From assembly GCA_014860745.1 (NCBI GenBank), contig JACZJC010000049.1, forward strand, positions 27,980-91,979: a stretch of DNA of 64,000 nt, given 5' to 3'. The notes beneath the pieces were generated by a model. It was not told the origin of the DNA. It saw nothing but the letters and a program-made list of their open reading frames with translations, and made no database searches. The translations under genes were made by a program, and so were the position numbers. The DNA comes from Anaerolineales bacterium (GTDB lineage Bacteria; Chloroflexota; Anaerolineae; Anaerolineales; Villigracilaceae). Of the stretch, positions 24,115 to 31,759 are shown one piece after another. How positions within the stretch are numbered: position 1 is the stretch's first letter; each line of letters starts with the position of its first letter.

Positions 24115-24233
24115 GGTGGTTGAGTGCGCCGAAGGCGCGTATCGAAACCACCAAGTAACAGGTAAACATAAAATATCTTATAAACATGTGGTCTCGATAT
24201 GACACTCGCTACGCTCGTGTCTACTCGACCACC
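24115..24233. repeat. REP pair C (BIME-like)
   Basis: Unit 1 GGTGGTTGAGTGCGCC...TATCGAAACCACC (24115-24152) and reversed unit 2 GTGGTCTCGATATG...CTACTCGACCACC (24188-24233), with a 35-bp AT-rich linker containing GGTAAACATA. It occupies the 148-bp gap between aroH and aroF inside the operon. Confidence 0.8.
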
Positions 24234-24250
24234 GAAAATAGGAGAACAGA

Positions 24251-25297
24251 ATGATCATCGTAATGAAACCCAACTACACCCCCCAGCAGCTGGAGGGGGT
24301 CATCTCTTCAGTCAAGGCGCACGGACTGACTCCCCACATCACCTATGGGGTGGAGACCGCCATCATCGCCGCGGTCGGCGAGTTCCATGTCACATCGCTG
24401 GACCCGTTTGAAGTCCTGGAAGGAGTCGAAAGCGTGAAACGAATATCACAGCCGTTCAAACTTGGCTCGCGCCAGGCGCATCCTGAAAATTCCATCTTCC
24501 CCATCGACGGTTTCACCATCGGCGGGAACGACATCGCCATCATCGCGGGACCTTGTTCGGTCGAGTCACGAAGCCAGATCCTCGAAACAGCCCATGCGGT
24601 GAGAGAAGCGGGTGCAAATGCGCTGCGCGGCGGAGTCTTCAAACCGCGCACGTCGCCCTATTCCTTCCAGGGGCTTGGAGAAGAAGGTCTCGAATATCTT
24701 GCCGAAGCCCGCGAACAGACGGGCATGCCCATCGTGGTCGAGATCATGTCGCAGACGCAGCTCGACGTTATGTTGAAATATGTGGATGTCTTCCAGGTGG
24801 GCGCGCGCAACATGCAGAACTTCAACCTTCTGCGCGCGCTTGGTGAAACGCGCAAAACGATTTTGCTCAAGCGCGGTTTGAGCGCGACCATCGAAGAATT
24901 GCTCATGTCCGCCGAATATCTTCTGGCGGGCGGCAACAAGCAGGTCGTTTTGTGCGAGCGCGGCATCCGCACCTTTGAAACCACCACGCGCAACACCACC
25001 GACATCAACGCCATTCCCGTGCTGAAAAAACTCACACACTTGCCTGTCATTCTCGACCCGTCCCACTCCACAGGTCACGCCGATTACGTAGCCGCTATCG
25101 CGCGCGCTGCCATTGCTGCAGGCGCCGACGGCCTCATCGTCGAAGTCCACCCTGAACCATCCAAAGCTGTTTCCGATGGCAAGCAATCGCTCAAGCCCGA
25201 AGCCTTTGCCGAGATGGTAAAACAGATCAAAGCGATTGCCAAGATCATGGATCGCCGCGTCGCGCCCATCAAAAAGCCCGTCACTGCCGGCTGGTAA
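24251..25297 (+). CDS. aroF: 3-deoxy-7-phosphoheptulonate synthase (DAHP synthase, type I beta)
   Basis: A 348-residue enzyme. An N-terminal ferredoxin-like domain (about 1-80) of the kind that carries tyrosine/phenylalanine feedback control in the Thermotoga enzyme precedes a TIM barrel with AGPCSVES, FKPRTSPYSFQG, GARNMQN, LCERGIRTFE and DPSHSTG. It condenses PEP and erythrose 4-phosphate, the first step of the shikimate route. The start is supported by TAGGAGAACAG. tyrA follows 2 bp later. The REP pair upstream separates it from aroH. Confidence 0.95.
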   Translation: MIIVMKPNYTPQQLEGVISSVKAHGLTPHITYGVETAIIAAVGEFHVTSLDPFEVLEGVESVKRISQPFKLGSRQAHPENSIFPIDGFTIGGNDIAIIAGPCSVESRSQILETAHAVREAGANALRGGVFKPRTSPYSFQGLGEEGLEYLAEAREQTGMPIVVEIMSQTQLDVMLKYVDVFQVGARNMQNFNLLRALGETRKTILLKRGLSATIEELLMSAEYLLAGGNKQVVLCERGIRTFETTTRNTTDINAIPVLKKLTHLPVILDPSHSTGHADYVAAIARAAIAAGADGLIVEVHPEPSKAVSDGKQSLKPEAFAEMVKQIKAIAKIMDRRVAPIKKPVTAGW

Positions 25298-25299
25298 TC

Positions 25300-26184
25300 A
25301 TGGAGGATGGCTTTTCGTTGAAGGATTCTTGCATTGGAATTATCGGACTGGGACTCATGGGCGGCTCGCTTGCCATGCGTCTCAAGGGAAAATGCGCCCG
25401 CCTGATCGGATTCGACTCGCATCCTCCCACGCTCGAAATTGCTCTTTCCAAGGGAATCATTGACCACGCCGAAAGTGATTCTGCCAACTTCCCCGCCCAA
25501 GTCGACATCTTGATTCTCGCCACCCCCGTCCCTTCCATCCTCGAAACCCTTCACCAAATTTCAATTACCAATCACCAATTACCAAAACACCCCTGCATCG
25601 TCATGGACATCGGCTCGACCAAAAGGGACATCCTGCAAGCCATGATTGCCCTGCCCGTAAACTTCGACCCCATTGGCGGGCATCCCATTTGCGGAAAAGA
25701 AAAACTCGGCCTGGAAAACGCCGATGTGAATTTGTATCAGAACGCCCCGTTCATCGTCACCCCGTTGGAACGAACGACGGAACGGGCAAAATCGGCTGTG
25801 GGACAAATCATCTCTGCCATCGCTGCGGACCTCGTTGAAATGTCCGCCAATGAACATGACCATATCCTCGCATCCACGAGCCACCTTCCGTTTTTGCTCT
25901 CCTCCGCTCTCGCCCATACCACCCCGCAGGAATTCGCTCCCTTTATTGGGCCAGGCTTCCGCTCGACATCCCGTCTTGCAGGCACACCCGCCCACATGAT
26001 GCTTGGAATTCTGAAATCGAATCGGGACAATGTTCTGAATGCAATTCAATCCTTTCGTAATTCGCTCGATGAAATTGAAATCGTTCTTCGAGATGAAAAA
26101 TATGCTGAATTGGAAAACCTGCTGAATCAGGCTTGCTCAAACTATTACTCCATCACAGACAATCCTCCGATACCCAGTCACTAA
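25300..26184 (+). CDS. tyrA: Prephenate dehydrogenase
   Basis: A 294-residue enzyme with the NAD motif IIGLGLMGGSLA, the family signatures MDIGSTKRD and GGHPICGKE, and a C-terminal helical domain with STSHLPFLLSSALA and GPGFRSTSRLA. It oxidises prephenate to 4-hydroxyphenylpyruvate on the way to tyrosine. No ACT domain is present. Residues 88-96 (SITNHQLPK) come from a CCAATTACC-type repeat at 25561-25591 placed in frame between a helix and the next strand. It is tightly coupled to aroF. Confidence 0.92.
   Translation: MEDGFSLKDSCIGIIGLGLMGGSLAMRLKGKCARLIGFDSHPPTLEIALSKGIIDHAESDSANFPAQVDILILATPVPSILETLHQISITNHQLPKHPCIVMDIGSTKRDILQAMIALPVNFDPIGGHPICGKEKLGLENADVNLYQNAPFIVTPLERTTERAKSAVGQIISAIAADLVEMSANEHDHILASTSHLPFLLSSALAHTTPQEFAPFIGPGFRSTSRLAGTPAHMMLGILKSNRDNVLNAIQSFRNSLDEIEIVLRDEKYAELENLLNQACSNYYSITDNPPIPSH
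25561..25591 (+). repeat. CCAATTACC-type microrepeat inside tyrA
   Basis: TCAATTACCAATCACCAATTACC is read here in shorter pieces as repeated AATTACCA/AATCACCA units, kept in frame. The same motif forms the start of aroE (27484-27523) and part of its C-terminal half. Confidence 0.6.
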
Positions 26185-26201
26185 TTCTCTTTTGCACCCT
26201 C

Positions 26202-27482
26202 ATGCGAATCCTTCCGATCCATCACCCTCTCAACGCCACTGTGCGCGTTCCTGGCTCCAAGTCGCTGACCAACCGTGCCTTGCTCATCGCCGCGCTCGCG
26301 GATGGAACCACGCACCTGACCAACGCCCTGTTCTCCGATGACTCGTGCTACTTCGCCAAAGCATTACATATTTTGGGGTTTGATGTTCAACTCGACGAGG
26401 CCAATCAAGAAATGACGGTCACAGGCTTGGGCGGAAGAATCCCTGCGAAGAAAGCCGAACTCTTCATTGGCAATGCAGGTACGGCGGCGCGTTTTCTTTC
26501 TGCGTTCCTCACTCTTGGCAATGGGGAATATCTTTTGGACGGCGATCCGCGCATGCGCGAACGTCCCATCGGCGATTTGGCTGCTTCACTCACTCAACTC
26601 GGCGCGAAATTGGAAACGACCAACAATTGTCCACCTGTGAAGGTTACGGCATCTGGCTTACGCGGCGGTAAAACAACAATGGCAGGTGACATTTCATCTC
26701 AATTCCTGTCCGCCCTTTTGATGGTCGCTCCATACGCGCAAAGCCCAATTGAATTCGTCCTTTCCACTGAACTCAATTCCAAACCTTACGTGGACATGAC
26801 CATCGCCATCATGAAAGACTTTGGCGTGGAAATTGAACGTCGCGGTAACGAACACTTCACTATCCGTCCCTCTTTCTTCTTTCCTCTTTCTTCTTATTCA
26901 ATCGAATCTGACGCATCCGCCGCCGCCTACTTCTTCGCCGCGCCTGCCATTTGCGGCGGGACGGTAAAAGTGGAAAATATCTCGCGTAACTCCGTGCAAG
27001 GCGATATCCGCTTTTTGGATGTGCTTCAAAAAATGGGCTGTGTTGTTACAGAATCTGGCAACTCGATCACGGTCCATCGCCCGCAGGGATCGTCCATCGT
27101 CGGAATTGATGTGGACATGCGCGACATCCCCGACACCGCCCAAACCCTCGCCGCCATCGCCCCCTTTGCTGGTTCATCGACCCGCATTCGCGGCATCGCC
27201 TCTGCGCGTGTGAAGGAGACCGACCGAATCCACGCTACCTGCACAGAATTGGCGCGGCTCGGCGTCCGTGTGGAAGAAGCTGATGATGGAATGACCATCC
27301 ATCCCGTAGAAAAGATGCGTCCTGCCGCCATCCAGACCTATAACGATCATCGCATGGCAATGGCATTCTCCCTCATCGGTCTGCGCTTCGACGGCGTCAC
27401 CATCGAAAACCCAGCCTGTGTTTCCAAGACCTTTCCAAATTTCTTTGAAGTCCTTGACCAATTGAGCAAGCACCCTGCATGA
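26202..27482 (+). CDS. aroA: 3-phosphoshikimate 1-carboxyvinyltransferase (EPSP synthase)
   Basis: A 426-residue enzyme starting MRILPIHHPLNATVRVPGSKSLTNRA is too long to quote fully; the key motifs are PGSKSLTNRAL, GNAGTAARFL, GDPRMRERPI and, near the end, KETDRI and YNDHRMAMAF. All belong to the two-domain EPSPS family. It transfers enolpyruvate from PEP to shikimate 3-phosphate. The class I-like GNAGTAAR loop would be expected to be glyphosate-sensitive. The ATG at 26202 lacks a clear ribosome site. The stop overlaps aroE by four bases (ATGA). Confidence 0.95.
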   Translation: MRILPIHHPLNATVRVPGSKSLTNRALLIAALADGTTHLTNALFSDDSCYFAKALHILGFDVQLDEANQEMTVTGLGGRIPAKKAELFIGNAGTAARFLSAFLTLGNGEYLLDGDPRMRERPIGDLAASLTQLGAKLETTNNCPPVKVTASGLRGGKTTMAGDISSQFLSALLMVAPYAQSPIEFVLSTELNSKPYVDMTIAIMKDFGVEIERRGNEHFTIRPSFFFPLSSYSIESDASAAAYFFAAPAICGGTVKVENISRNSVQGDIRFLDVLQKMGCVVTESGNSITVHRPQGSSIVGIDVDMRDIPDTAQTLAAIAPFAGSSTRIRGIASARVKETDRIHATCTELARLGVRVEEADDGMTIHPVEKMRPAAIQTYNDHRMAMAFSLIGLRFDGVTIENPACVSKTFPNFFEVLDQLSKHPA

Positions 27483-28384
27483 ACTCAACCAATTACCAAT
27501 TGCCAATTACCAATTACCAACTGGGCTTGATCGGCCACTCCCTCGGCCACTCCCTCTCGCCCAAGATCCACACTGCTGCCCTCAACGCCTGCAACTTGCA
27601 AGGAACCTATTCCCTATTCCCCGTTCACCCCGGCGACAAACAGGGATTGAAGGATTTGCTTGCTCGTGTCCGCGCTGGTGAGTTGCACGGACTCAACGTC
27701 ACCATTCCGCACAAACAGAATGTCATTGAGTTAATGGACGGACTCACGCCCACCGCCCAAGCCATCGGAGCAGTCAACACGATCTATTTGCGTGAAGATA
27801 AATTGATCGGTGGCAATACCGACGCGCCAGGTTTTTTATCGGACTTGAAGAGGTATATGGCAGAGTCCCCCTCTCCCCAAATGGGAGAGGGGCTAGGGGT
27901 GAGGGGGAAATCAGCATTGGTGTTGGGAGCAGGCGGTTCAGCACGGGCGGTTGTCTACGCCCTTCTCAACGACGGTTGGAATGTAACAATCTCATCCCGC
28001 CGACTTGAACAAGCCCAAGAACTTGCTAAATCCTTCCCCGATTACCAACCTGCCCTAAGCATAGCCGAAGAGGTACCAATTACCAATTTCACCAACTTTC
28101 CACTTTCCACTTTCCACTTGATCGTCAACACCACACCTCTCGGCATGGCACCCAATACAGATCAATCGCCCCTGCCCGAAAATCTGTCACTACCTTCCAA
28201 TGCTTTTGTGTATGATCTTGTTTACAATCCAAGAGAAACGAAACTTGTCAAATTAGCCCGCGCGCAGGGACTGTCCGCAACCACTGGACTTGGCATGTTG
28301 ATCGAACAAGCCGCCCTCGCCTTCGAAATCTGGACAGGTCACAACCCGCCGCGCGAAACTATGTTTCAAAGCGTTGATCAATAA
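27479..28384 (+). CDS. aroE: Shikimate dehydrogenase, with repeat-encoded insertions
   Basis: A 301-residue NADP enzyme. The family core is clear: GLIGHSLGHSLSPKIH, NVTIPHK with the catalytic Lys, AIGAVNT, GNTDAPGF, the Rossmann VLGAGGSARA, NTTPLG and the closing E.A.FE.W. Three parts are unlike homologues. Residues 2-14 are a CCAATTA repeat. Residues 130-143 (SPSPQMGEGLGVRG) are a GC-rich palindrome just before the Rossmann strand. Residues about 199-214 come from ACCAATT and CACTTTC repeats. Together they explain the length over the usual 270-285. The ATG overlaps the aroA stop. Function is probably intact because all motifs are kept. Confidence 0.9.
   Translation: MNSTNYQLPITNYQLGLIGHSLGHSLSPKIHTAALNACNLQGTYSLFPVHPGDKQGLKDLLARVRAGELHGLNVTIPHKQNVIELMDGLTPTAQAIGAVNTIYLREDKLIGGNTDAPGFLSDLKRYMAESPSPQMGEGLGVRGKSALVLGAGGSARAVVYALLNDGWNVTISSRRLEQAQELAKSFPDYQPALSIAEEVPITNFTNFPLSTFHLIVNTTPLGMAPNTDQSPLPENLSLPSNAFVYDLVYNPRETKLVKLARAQGLSATTGLGMLIEQAALAFEIWTGHNPPRETMFQSVDQ
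27484..27523 (+). repeat. CCAATTA tandem microrepeat at the aroE start
   Basis: Four to five copies of a 7-9 base unit around CCAATTA(CC/GCC), encoding residues 2-14 of AroE. The native protein would normally start immediately after it. Confidence 0.7.
27867..27907 (+). repeat. GC-rich palindromic repeat in frame in aroE
   Basis: CCCTCTCCC...GGGAGAGGG hairpin followed by GCTAGGGGTGAGGGGG. It matches the 48-bp element in aroKB (29989-30036), and both are read in the same frame, giving PSPQMGEGLGVRG here and PSPLPEGEGQGVRD there. Confidence 0.85.
28075..28120 (+). repeat. ACCAATT/CACTTTC microrepeats inside aroE
   Basis: ACCAATTACCAATTTCACC followed by three CACTTTC heptamers, in frame (AroE residues about 199-214). 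CACTTTCCACTT recurs just before aroC at 28439-28451. Confidence 0.65.
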
Positions 28385-28461
28385 TTATTTCTTCTTTCAT
28401 CTTTCCTTCACACGGATAAATTTTTCACTTACTACTTATCACTTTCCACTTGGAGACCCAC

Positions 28462-29673
28462 ATGCCCTTACGCTTCCTCACTGCTGGCGAATCCCACGGA
28501 CCATCGCTCACCACCATCCTCGATGGCATTCCCGCAGGACTTCCCCTCACGACCGAGATCATCAACAAGGAACTCGCCCGCCGTCAGCACGGATACGGCT
28601 CAGGTGGACGGATGAAGATCGAAAAGGACACTGTTCAGATTCTTGGCGGCGTGATAGGCGGCGAAACGACAGGCGCGCCGATTTCCTTGCTCGTGCAAAA
28701 CGCAGACCATGTCAAGTGGAAGGGCAAAACCATCGAGCCAATGACAACCCCGCGCCCAGGTCATGCGGATTTAACAGGCGCGGTCAAATATGGCTATAAA
28801 GATTTGCGCCCCGCCCTCGAACGCGCGTCTGCCCGCGAGACCGCCATGCGCGTCGCCGCTGGTGCAGTGTGCAAGCATTTCTTGAATCAATTTGGAATCA
28901 TCGTCGGCGGATACGTTTCATCCATTGGCGAAATCCAAACAGATTTTGGCGACATGCCCTACGAAGAACGCTTCATCCGCGCTGAAGAGTCCGATGTGCG
29001 CTGTCCCATCGAAACATATGCAAATCAAATGCGAGCTGAAATCGAAAAGACCATTCATGGCAAAAATACATTGGGCGGCGTGCTTGAAATTGTCGCGCTC
29101 AATCTTCCAGTGGGCCTCGGCAGTTTTGTCCAATGGGATCGCCGTCTCGAAGCCAAACTTGCCCACGCCGTCATGTCCGTGCAAGCCATCAAAGGCGTGG
29201 AAGTCGGCGATGCGTTCGAGAATGCAAAACGGATTGGAACGGAGGCCCACGACCCGATCCAATTGCAGAATGCAGAAGGCGGAATGCAGAATACGAACTC
29301 ACGACCTTCGACCTTTGACCTTCGACGTTCAACGAACCGTGCAGGCGGAATTGAAGGCGGAATCAGCAACGGACAGCCGATCATCATCCGTGCCGCGATG
29401 AAACCGATTGCCACCACGCTTCTCCCCCAGCCGACAGTTGATCTTGCTTCGGGAACAGAATCTCCCACTAAATATGAACGCTCCGACTTTTGCCCCGTCC
29501 CCCGCGCCGTTCCCATCCTCGAAGCGATGGTCGTCTTCGTCCTTGCCGACGTCTTGCTCGAAAAACTTGGCGGCGACTCCATGGACGAAATCAAACCGCG
29601 CTTTGAATCGTTACGCAAAGCCACGCTCGAAGACCTGCCAATGGACAACATCCCGCACGTATTTTGGGAATAA
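28462..29673 (+). CDS. aroC: Chorismate synthase, with a repeat-encoded loop
   Basis: A 403-residue enzyme. Signatures: TAGESHGPSL, RRQHGYGSGGRM, RPGHADLTG.VKY, ERASARETA.RVAAGAV, TNRAGGIEGGISNG and RSDFC.VPRA. It makes chorismate from EPSP using reduced FMN. I chose the ATG at 28462, which has TGGAG 6 bases upstream, over the in-frame TTG at 28450. About residues 268-291, between the conserved AHD and NRAGG, hold an insertion built from GCAGAATGC and CGACCTT(C/T)GAC repeats. Homologues have a shorter link there. It sits on the surface side of the FMN loop, so activity is probably kept. Confidence 0.94.
   Translation: MPLRFLTAGESHGPSLTTILDGIPAGLPLTTEIINKELARRQHGYGSGGRMKIEKDTVQILGGVIGGETTGAPISLLVQNADHVKWKGKTIEPMTTPRPGHADLTGAVKYGYKDLRPALERASARETAMRVAAGAVCKHFLNQFGIIVGGYVSSIGEIQTDFGDMPYEERFIRAEESDVRCPIETYANQMRAEIEKTIHGKNTLGGVLEIVALNLPVGLGSFVQWDRRLEAKLAHAVMSVQAIKGVEVGDAFENAKRIGTEAHDPIQLQNAEGGMQNTNSRPSTFDLRRSTNRAGGIEGGISNGQPIIIRAAMKPIATTLLPQPTVDLASGTESPTKYERSDFCPVPRAVPILEAMVVFVLADVLLEKLGGDSMDEIKPRFESLRKATLEDLPMDNIPHVFWE
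29263..29334 (+). repeat. Mosaic microrepeat inside aroC
   Basis: GCAGAATGCAGAAGGCGG is followed by more GCAGAA units, then CGACCTTCGACC/TTTGACCTTCGACG units. The stretch is in frame and low in complexity, unlike the flanking conserved codons. Confidence 0.7.
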
Positions 29674-29678
29674 TCTGT

Positions 29679-29775
29679 TGGTCGAGTAGCCGAAGGCGTA
29701 TCGAGACCAACAAGTTGTAGAATAACGCGATATAACTTGAAACAAGGTGGTTTCGACTGCTTGCGCTCAACCACC
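29679..29775. repeat. REP pair D (BIME-like)
   Basis: Unit 1 TTGGTCGAGTAGCC...TATCGAGACCAA (29679-29710) and reversed unit 2 GGTGGTTTCGACTGC...CTCAACCACC (29746-29775), with a 35-bp linker. It lies in the 119-bp gap between aroC and aroKB. Confidence 0.8.
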
Positions 29776-29792
29776 GAAGCCTATATGAACCT

Positions 29793-31322
29793 ATGACCCA
29801 TATCTTCCTTTACGGTCCCCCAGGGACAGGCAAATCCACCATCGGCAAATTGCTGGCGCAGAATTTACGCCTGCCATTCATTGACCTTGACCGCGTCATC
29901 GAAACAAACGCGGGCATGTCCATTTCGCAGATCATGGAAGGACAGAGCGAATCCGCTTTCCGTGAGATGGAAACATCCGCGCTGAAATCCCTCACCCCGT
30001 CCCCTCTTCCTGAGGGAGAGGGGCAAGGGGTGAGGGATAGCGTCATCGCCCTCGGTGGCGGTGCATTGCTCCGTGACGAAAACCGCGCATTCGCAGAATC
30101 CAACGGAAGCGTCCTTCTGCTCATGGCGGAGCTGCCCACCTTGCTGGAACGCATGAAAAAAGAATCGGGAAAACGTCCGTTGCTGGCTGGTGATCTGAGA
30201 ACAAAACTCACCGTCCTGTTGGAAAAACGCAGCGAACATTACAACTCCTTCCCGCTAAAACATCATGTAGATGGAAAACCTGCCGAGCAAAATGCGTATC
30301 TCGCGCAAGTTGCGCTGGGCAGGCATCACCTCTCCGCAATGGGCGAATATGATGTCATCGTAGGGCAAGTTTCTAACGTGCCAACCCTACCGAATCCCAT
30401 CATCGTCACCGATGAGAACGTGGCGAAATTTCACCTTGAAAAAATCCAAACCCTCTTCAACGCCAAATCTGTTATCGTGCCTGCTGGGGAAAAGCACAAA
30501 AGACTCGAAACAGTTTCCCATCTGTGGAAAACTTTCCTTGAAAACGGATTGGACCGCAAGAGCACAGTCATTGCTCTCGGCGGCGGCGTGATCGGCGACA
30601 TGGCGGGCTTTGCCGCCTCCACCTACATGCGCGGCGTCGATTGGATCGGCATCCCGACAACCCTGCTTTCGATGGTGGACGCTTCGCTCGGCGGGAAGAC
30701 TGGATTCGATCTACCTGAGGGGAAAAATCTCATCGGCTCGTTTTACCCGCCGAAACTTGTTCTGGCTGATCCGCAATTCCTTGAAACATTACCCGAACGC
30801 GAAATGCGCTCAGGCATGGCGGAAGTGGTCAAGCATGGCATCATCTCCGACCCTGATTTATTCGCCATGTGCCAGCGCGGCATGGACTGGGTAAAAGCCA
30901 ATCTCGAAGAAGTGATCAAGCGCGCGATGGCGGTGAAGATTCAAGTCATCGAGGAAGATCCATACGAAAAGGGAATTCGCGCGAAATTGAATCTCGGTCA
31001 CACGGTTGGTCATGCAGTGGAACTTGTCAGTAAATATAAATTGCGGCATGGAGAGGCGATCTCCATTGGCATGGCGGCTGAGGCGAGGTACTCTGCTCGG
31101 GTGGGGCTGGCAGCCGCCGGCTTGGTTGAAGCGATCGAGGCGACGTTGTCGGCATTAGGTTTGCCCATCCAAATTCCCGAAGGAATGCCGCGGGAAGAAA
31201 TCATCCGCGCAATGAGGGTGGATAAAAAGAAGAATGCGAAATCCATCCGTTTTGCGCTGTCGATTGAAATTGGTAAAGCGGAATTGATGGATGTCGATAA
31301 TCTGGAGTCGGTTTTGGAGTGA
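29793..31322 (+). CDS. aroKB: AroKB fusion: shikimate kinase + 3-dehydroquinate synthase
   Basis: A 509-residue fusion of two shikimate enzymes. Residues 1-about 165 are the kinase: Walker A GPPGTGKST (8-16), FIDLDRVIE, and ALGGGALL. Residues from about 180 are the synthase: GEKHKRLET, ALGGGVIGDMAGFAAS, PTTLLSMVDASLGGKTG, and the metal-site region GHTVGHAVE and HGEAISIGM. They act at the fifth and second steps of the pathway. A GC-rich palindrome adds SLTPSPLPEGEGQGVRD (66-82) to the kinase, in front of the GGG loop. VGQVSNVPTLPN near the domain junction also looks repeat-derived. The aroQ start follows at once. Confidence 0.95.
   Translation: MTHIFLYGPPGTGKSTIGKLLAQNLRLPFIDLDRVIETNAGMSISQIMEGQSESAFREMETSALKSLTPSPLPEGEGQGVRDSVIALGGGALLRDENRAFAESNGSVLLLMAELPTLLERMKKESGKRPLLAGDLRTKLTVLLEKRSEHYNSFPLKHHVDGKPAEQNAYLAQVALGRHHLSAMGEYDVIVGQVSNVPTLPNPIIVTDENVAKFHLEKIQTLFNAKSVIVPAGEKHKRLETVSHLWKTFLENGLDRKSTVIALGGGVIGDMAGFAASTYMRGVDWIGIPTTLLSMVDASLGGKTGFDLPEGKNLIGSFYPPKLVLADPQFLETLPEREMRSGMAEVVKHGIISDPDLFAMCQRGMDWVKANLEEVIKRAMAVKIQVIEEDPYEKGIRAKLNLGHTVGHAVELVSKYKLRHGEAISIGMAAEARYSARVGLAAAGLVEAIEATLSALGLPIQIPEGMPREEIIRAMRVDKKKNAKSIRFALSIEIGKAELMDVDNLESVLE
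29989..30036 (+). repeat. 48-bp GC-rich palindrome in frame in aroKB
   Basis: Perfect outer arms CCCTCACCCC/GGGGTGAGGG and inner arms CCCCTC/GAGGGG. The element is a multiple of three long and is read in the same frame as its relative in aroE (27867-27907). Confidence 0.85.
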
Positions 31323-31324
31323 CG

Positions 31325-31759
31325 ATGAAAATATTGATTTTGCACGGACCGAATTTAAATTTGCTGGGAACCCGCGAGCCTGAGGTTTATGGCTCGATGA
31401 CGATGGATGACATCAATAAAAAGATGATTGCATTGGGAAAAGAATTAGGTGCAGACGTGACCTGCCTGCAATCGAATCATGAAGGCGCATTGATTGATGC
31501 GCTGCACGATGCGCGGACGTGGGCTGCGGGTGTGGTGTTCAACCCGGGCGGGTATACGCATACTTCGATTGCGTTACGGGATGCAATCTCTGCGATTCAA
31601 ATCCCTGTCGTCGAGGTGCATCTTTCGAACGTGTATGCGCGCGAAGAGTTTCGGCATACGTCGCTGGTGTCGGCGGTGTGCAAGGGCAGGGTGACGGGGT
31701 TTGGCTGGAGATCGTATGAATTGGGTTTGCGCGGGCTCGTTGATATAATCAGAATGTGA
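31325..31759 (+). CDS. aroQ: 3-dehydroquinate dehydratase, type II
   Basis: A 144-residue dodecameric-type dehydroquinase. It starts MKILILHGPNLNLLGTREP, the family signature, followed by QSNHEGALIDALH, FNPGGYTHTSIALRDAI, VEVHLSNVYAREEFRH and SAVCKGRVTGFG. These supply the catalytic Tyr/His pair and the phosphate-free active site of type II enzymes. It makes 3-dehydroshikimate. The ATG at 31325 has GGAG 5 bases upstream inside the aroKB end; a GTG at 31319 is possible. It overlaps the esterase start by four bases. Confidence 0.95.
   Translation: MKILILHGPNLNLLGTREPEVYGSMTMDDINKKMIALGKELGADVTCLQSNHEGALIDALHDARTWAAGVVFNPGGYTHTSIALRDAISAIQIPVVEVHLSNVYAREEFRHTSLVSAVCKGRVTGFGWRSYELGLRGLVDIIRM

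Noticed and set aside
27484..28120. CRISPR-like array from the CCAATTA repeats
   Set aside because: Units are 7-9 bases with no spacers and lie inside coding sequence.
31744..31756. TATAAT 6 bases before the esterase GTG (another leaderless start)
   Set aside because: It lies in the end of aroQ, encodes conserved DIIR residues, and the genes overlap by four bases, so normal operon coupling explains it better.
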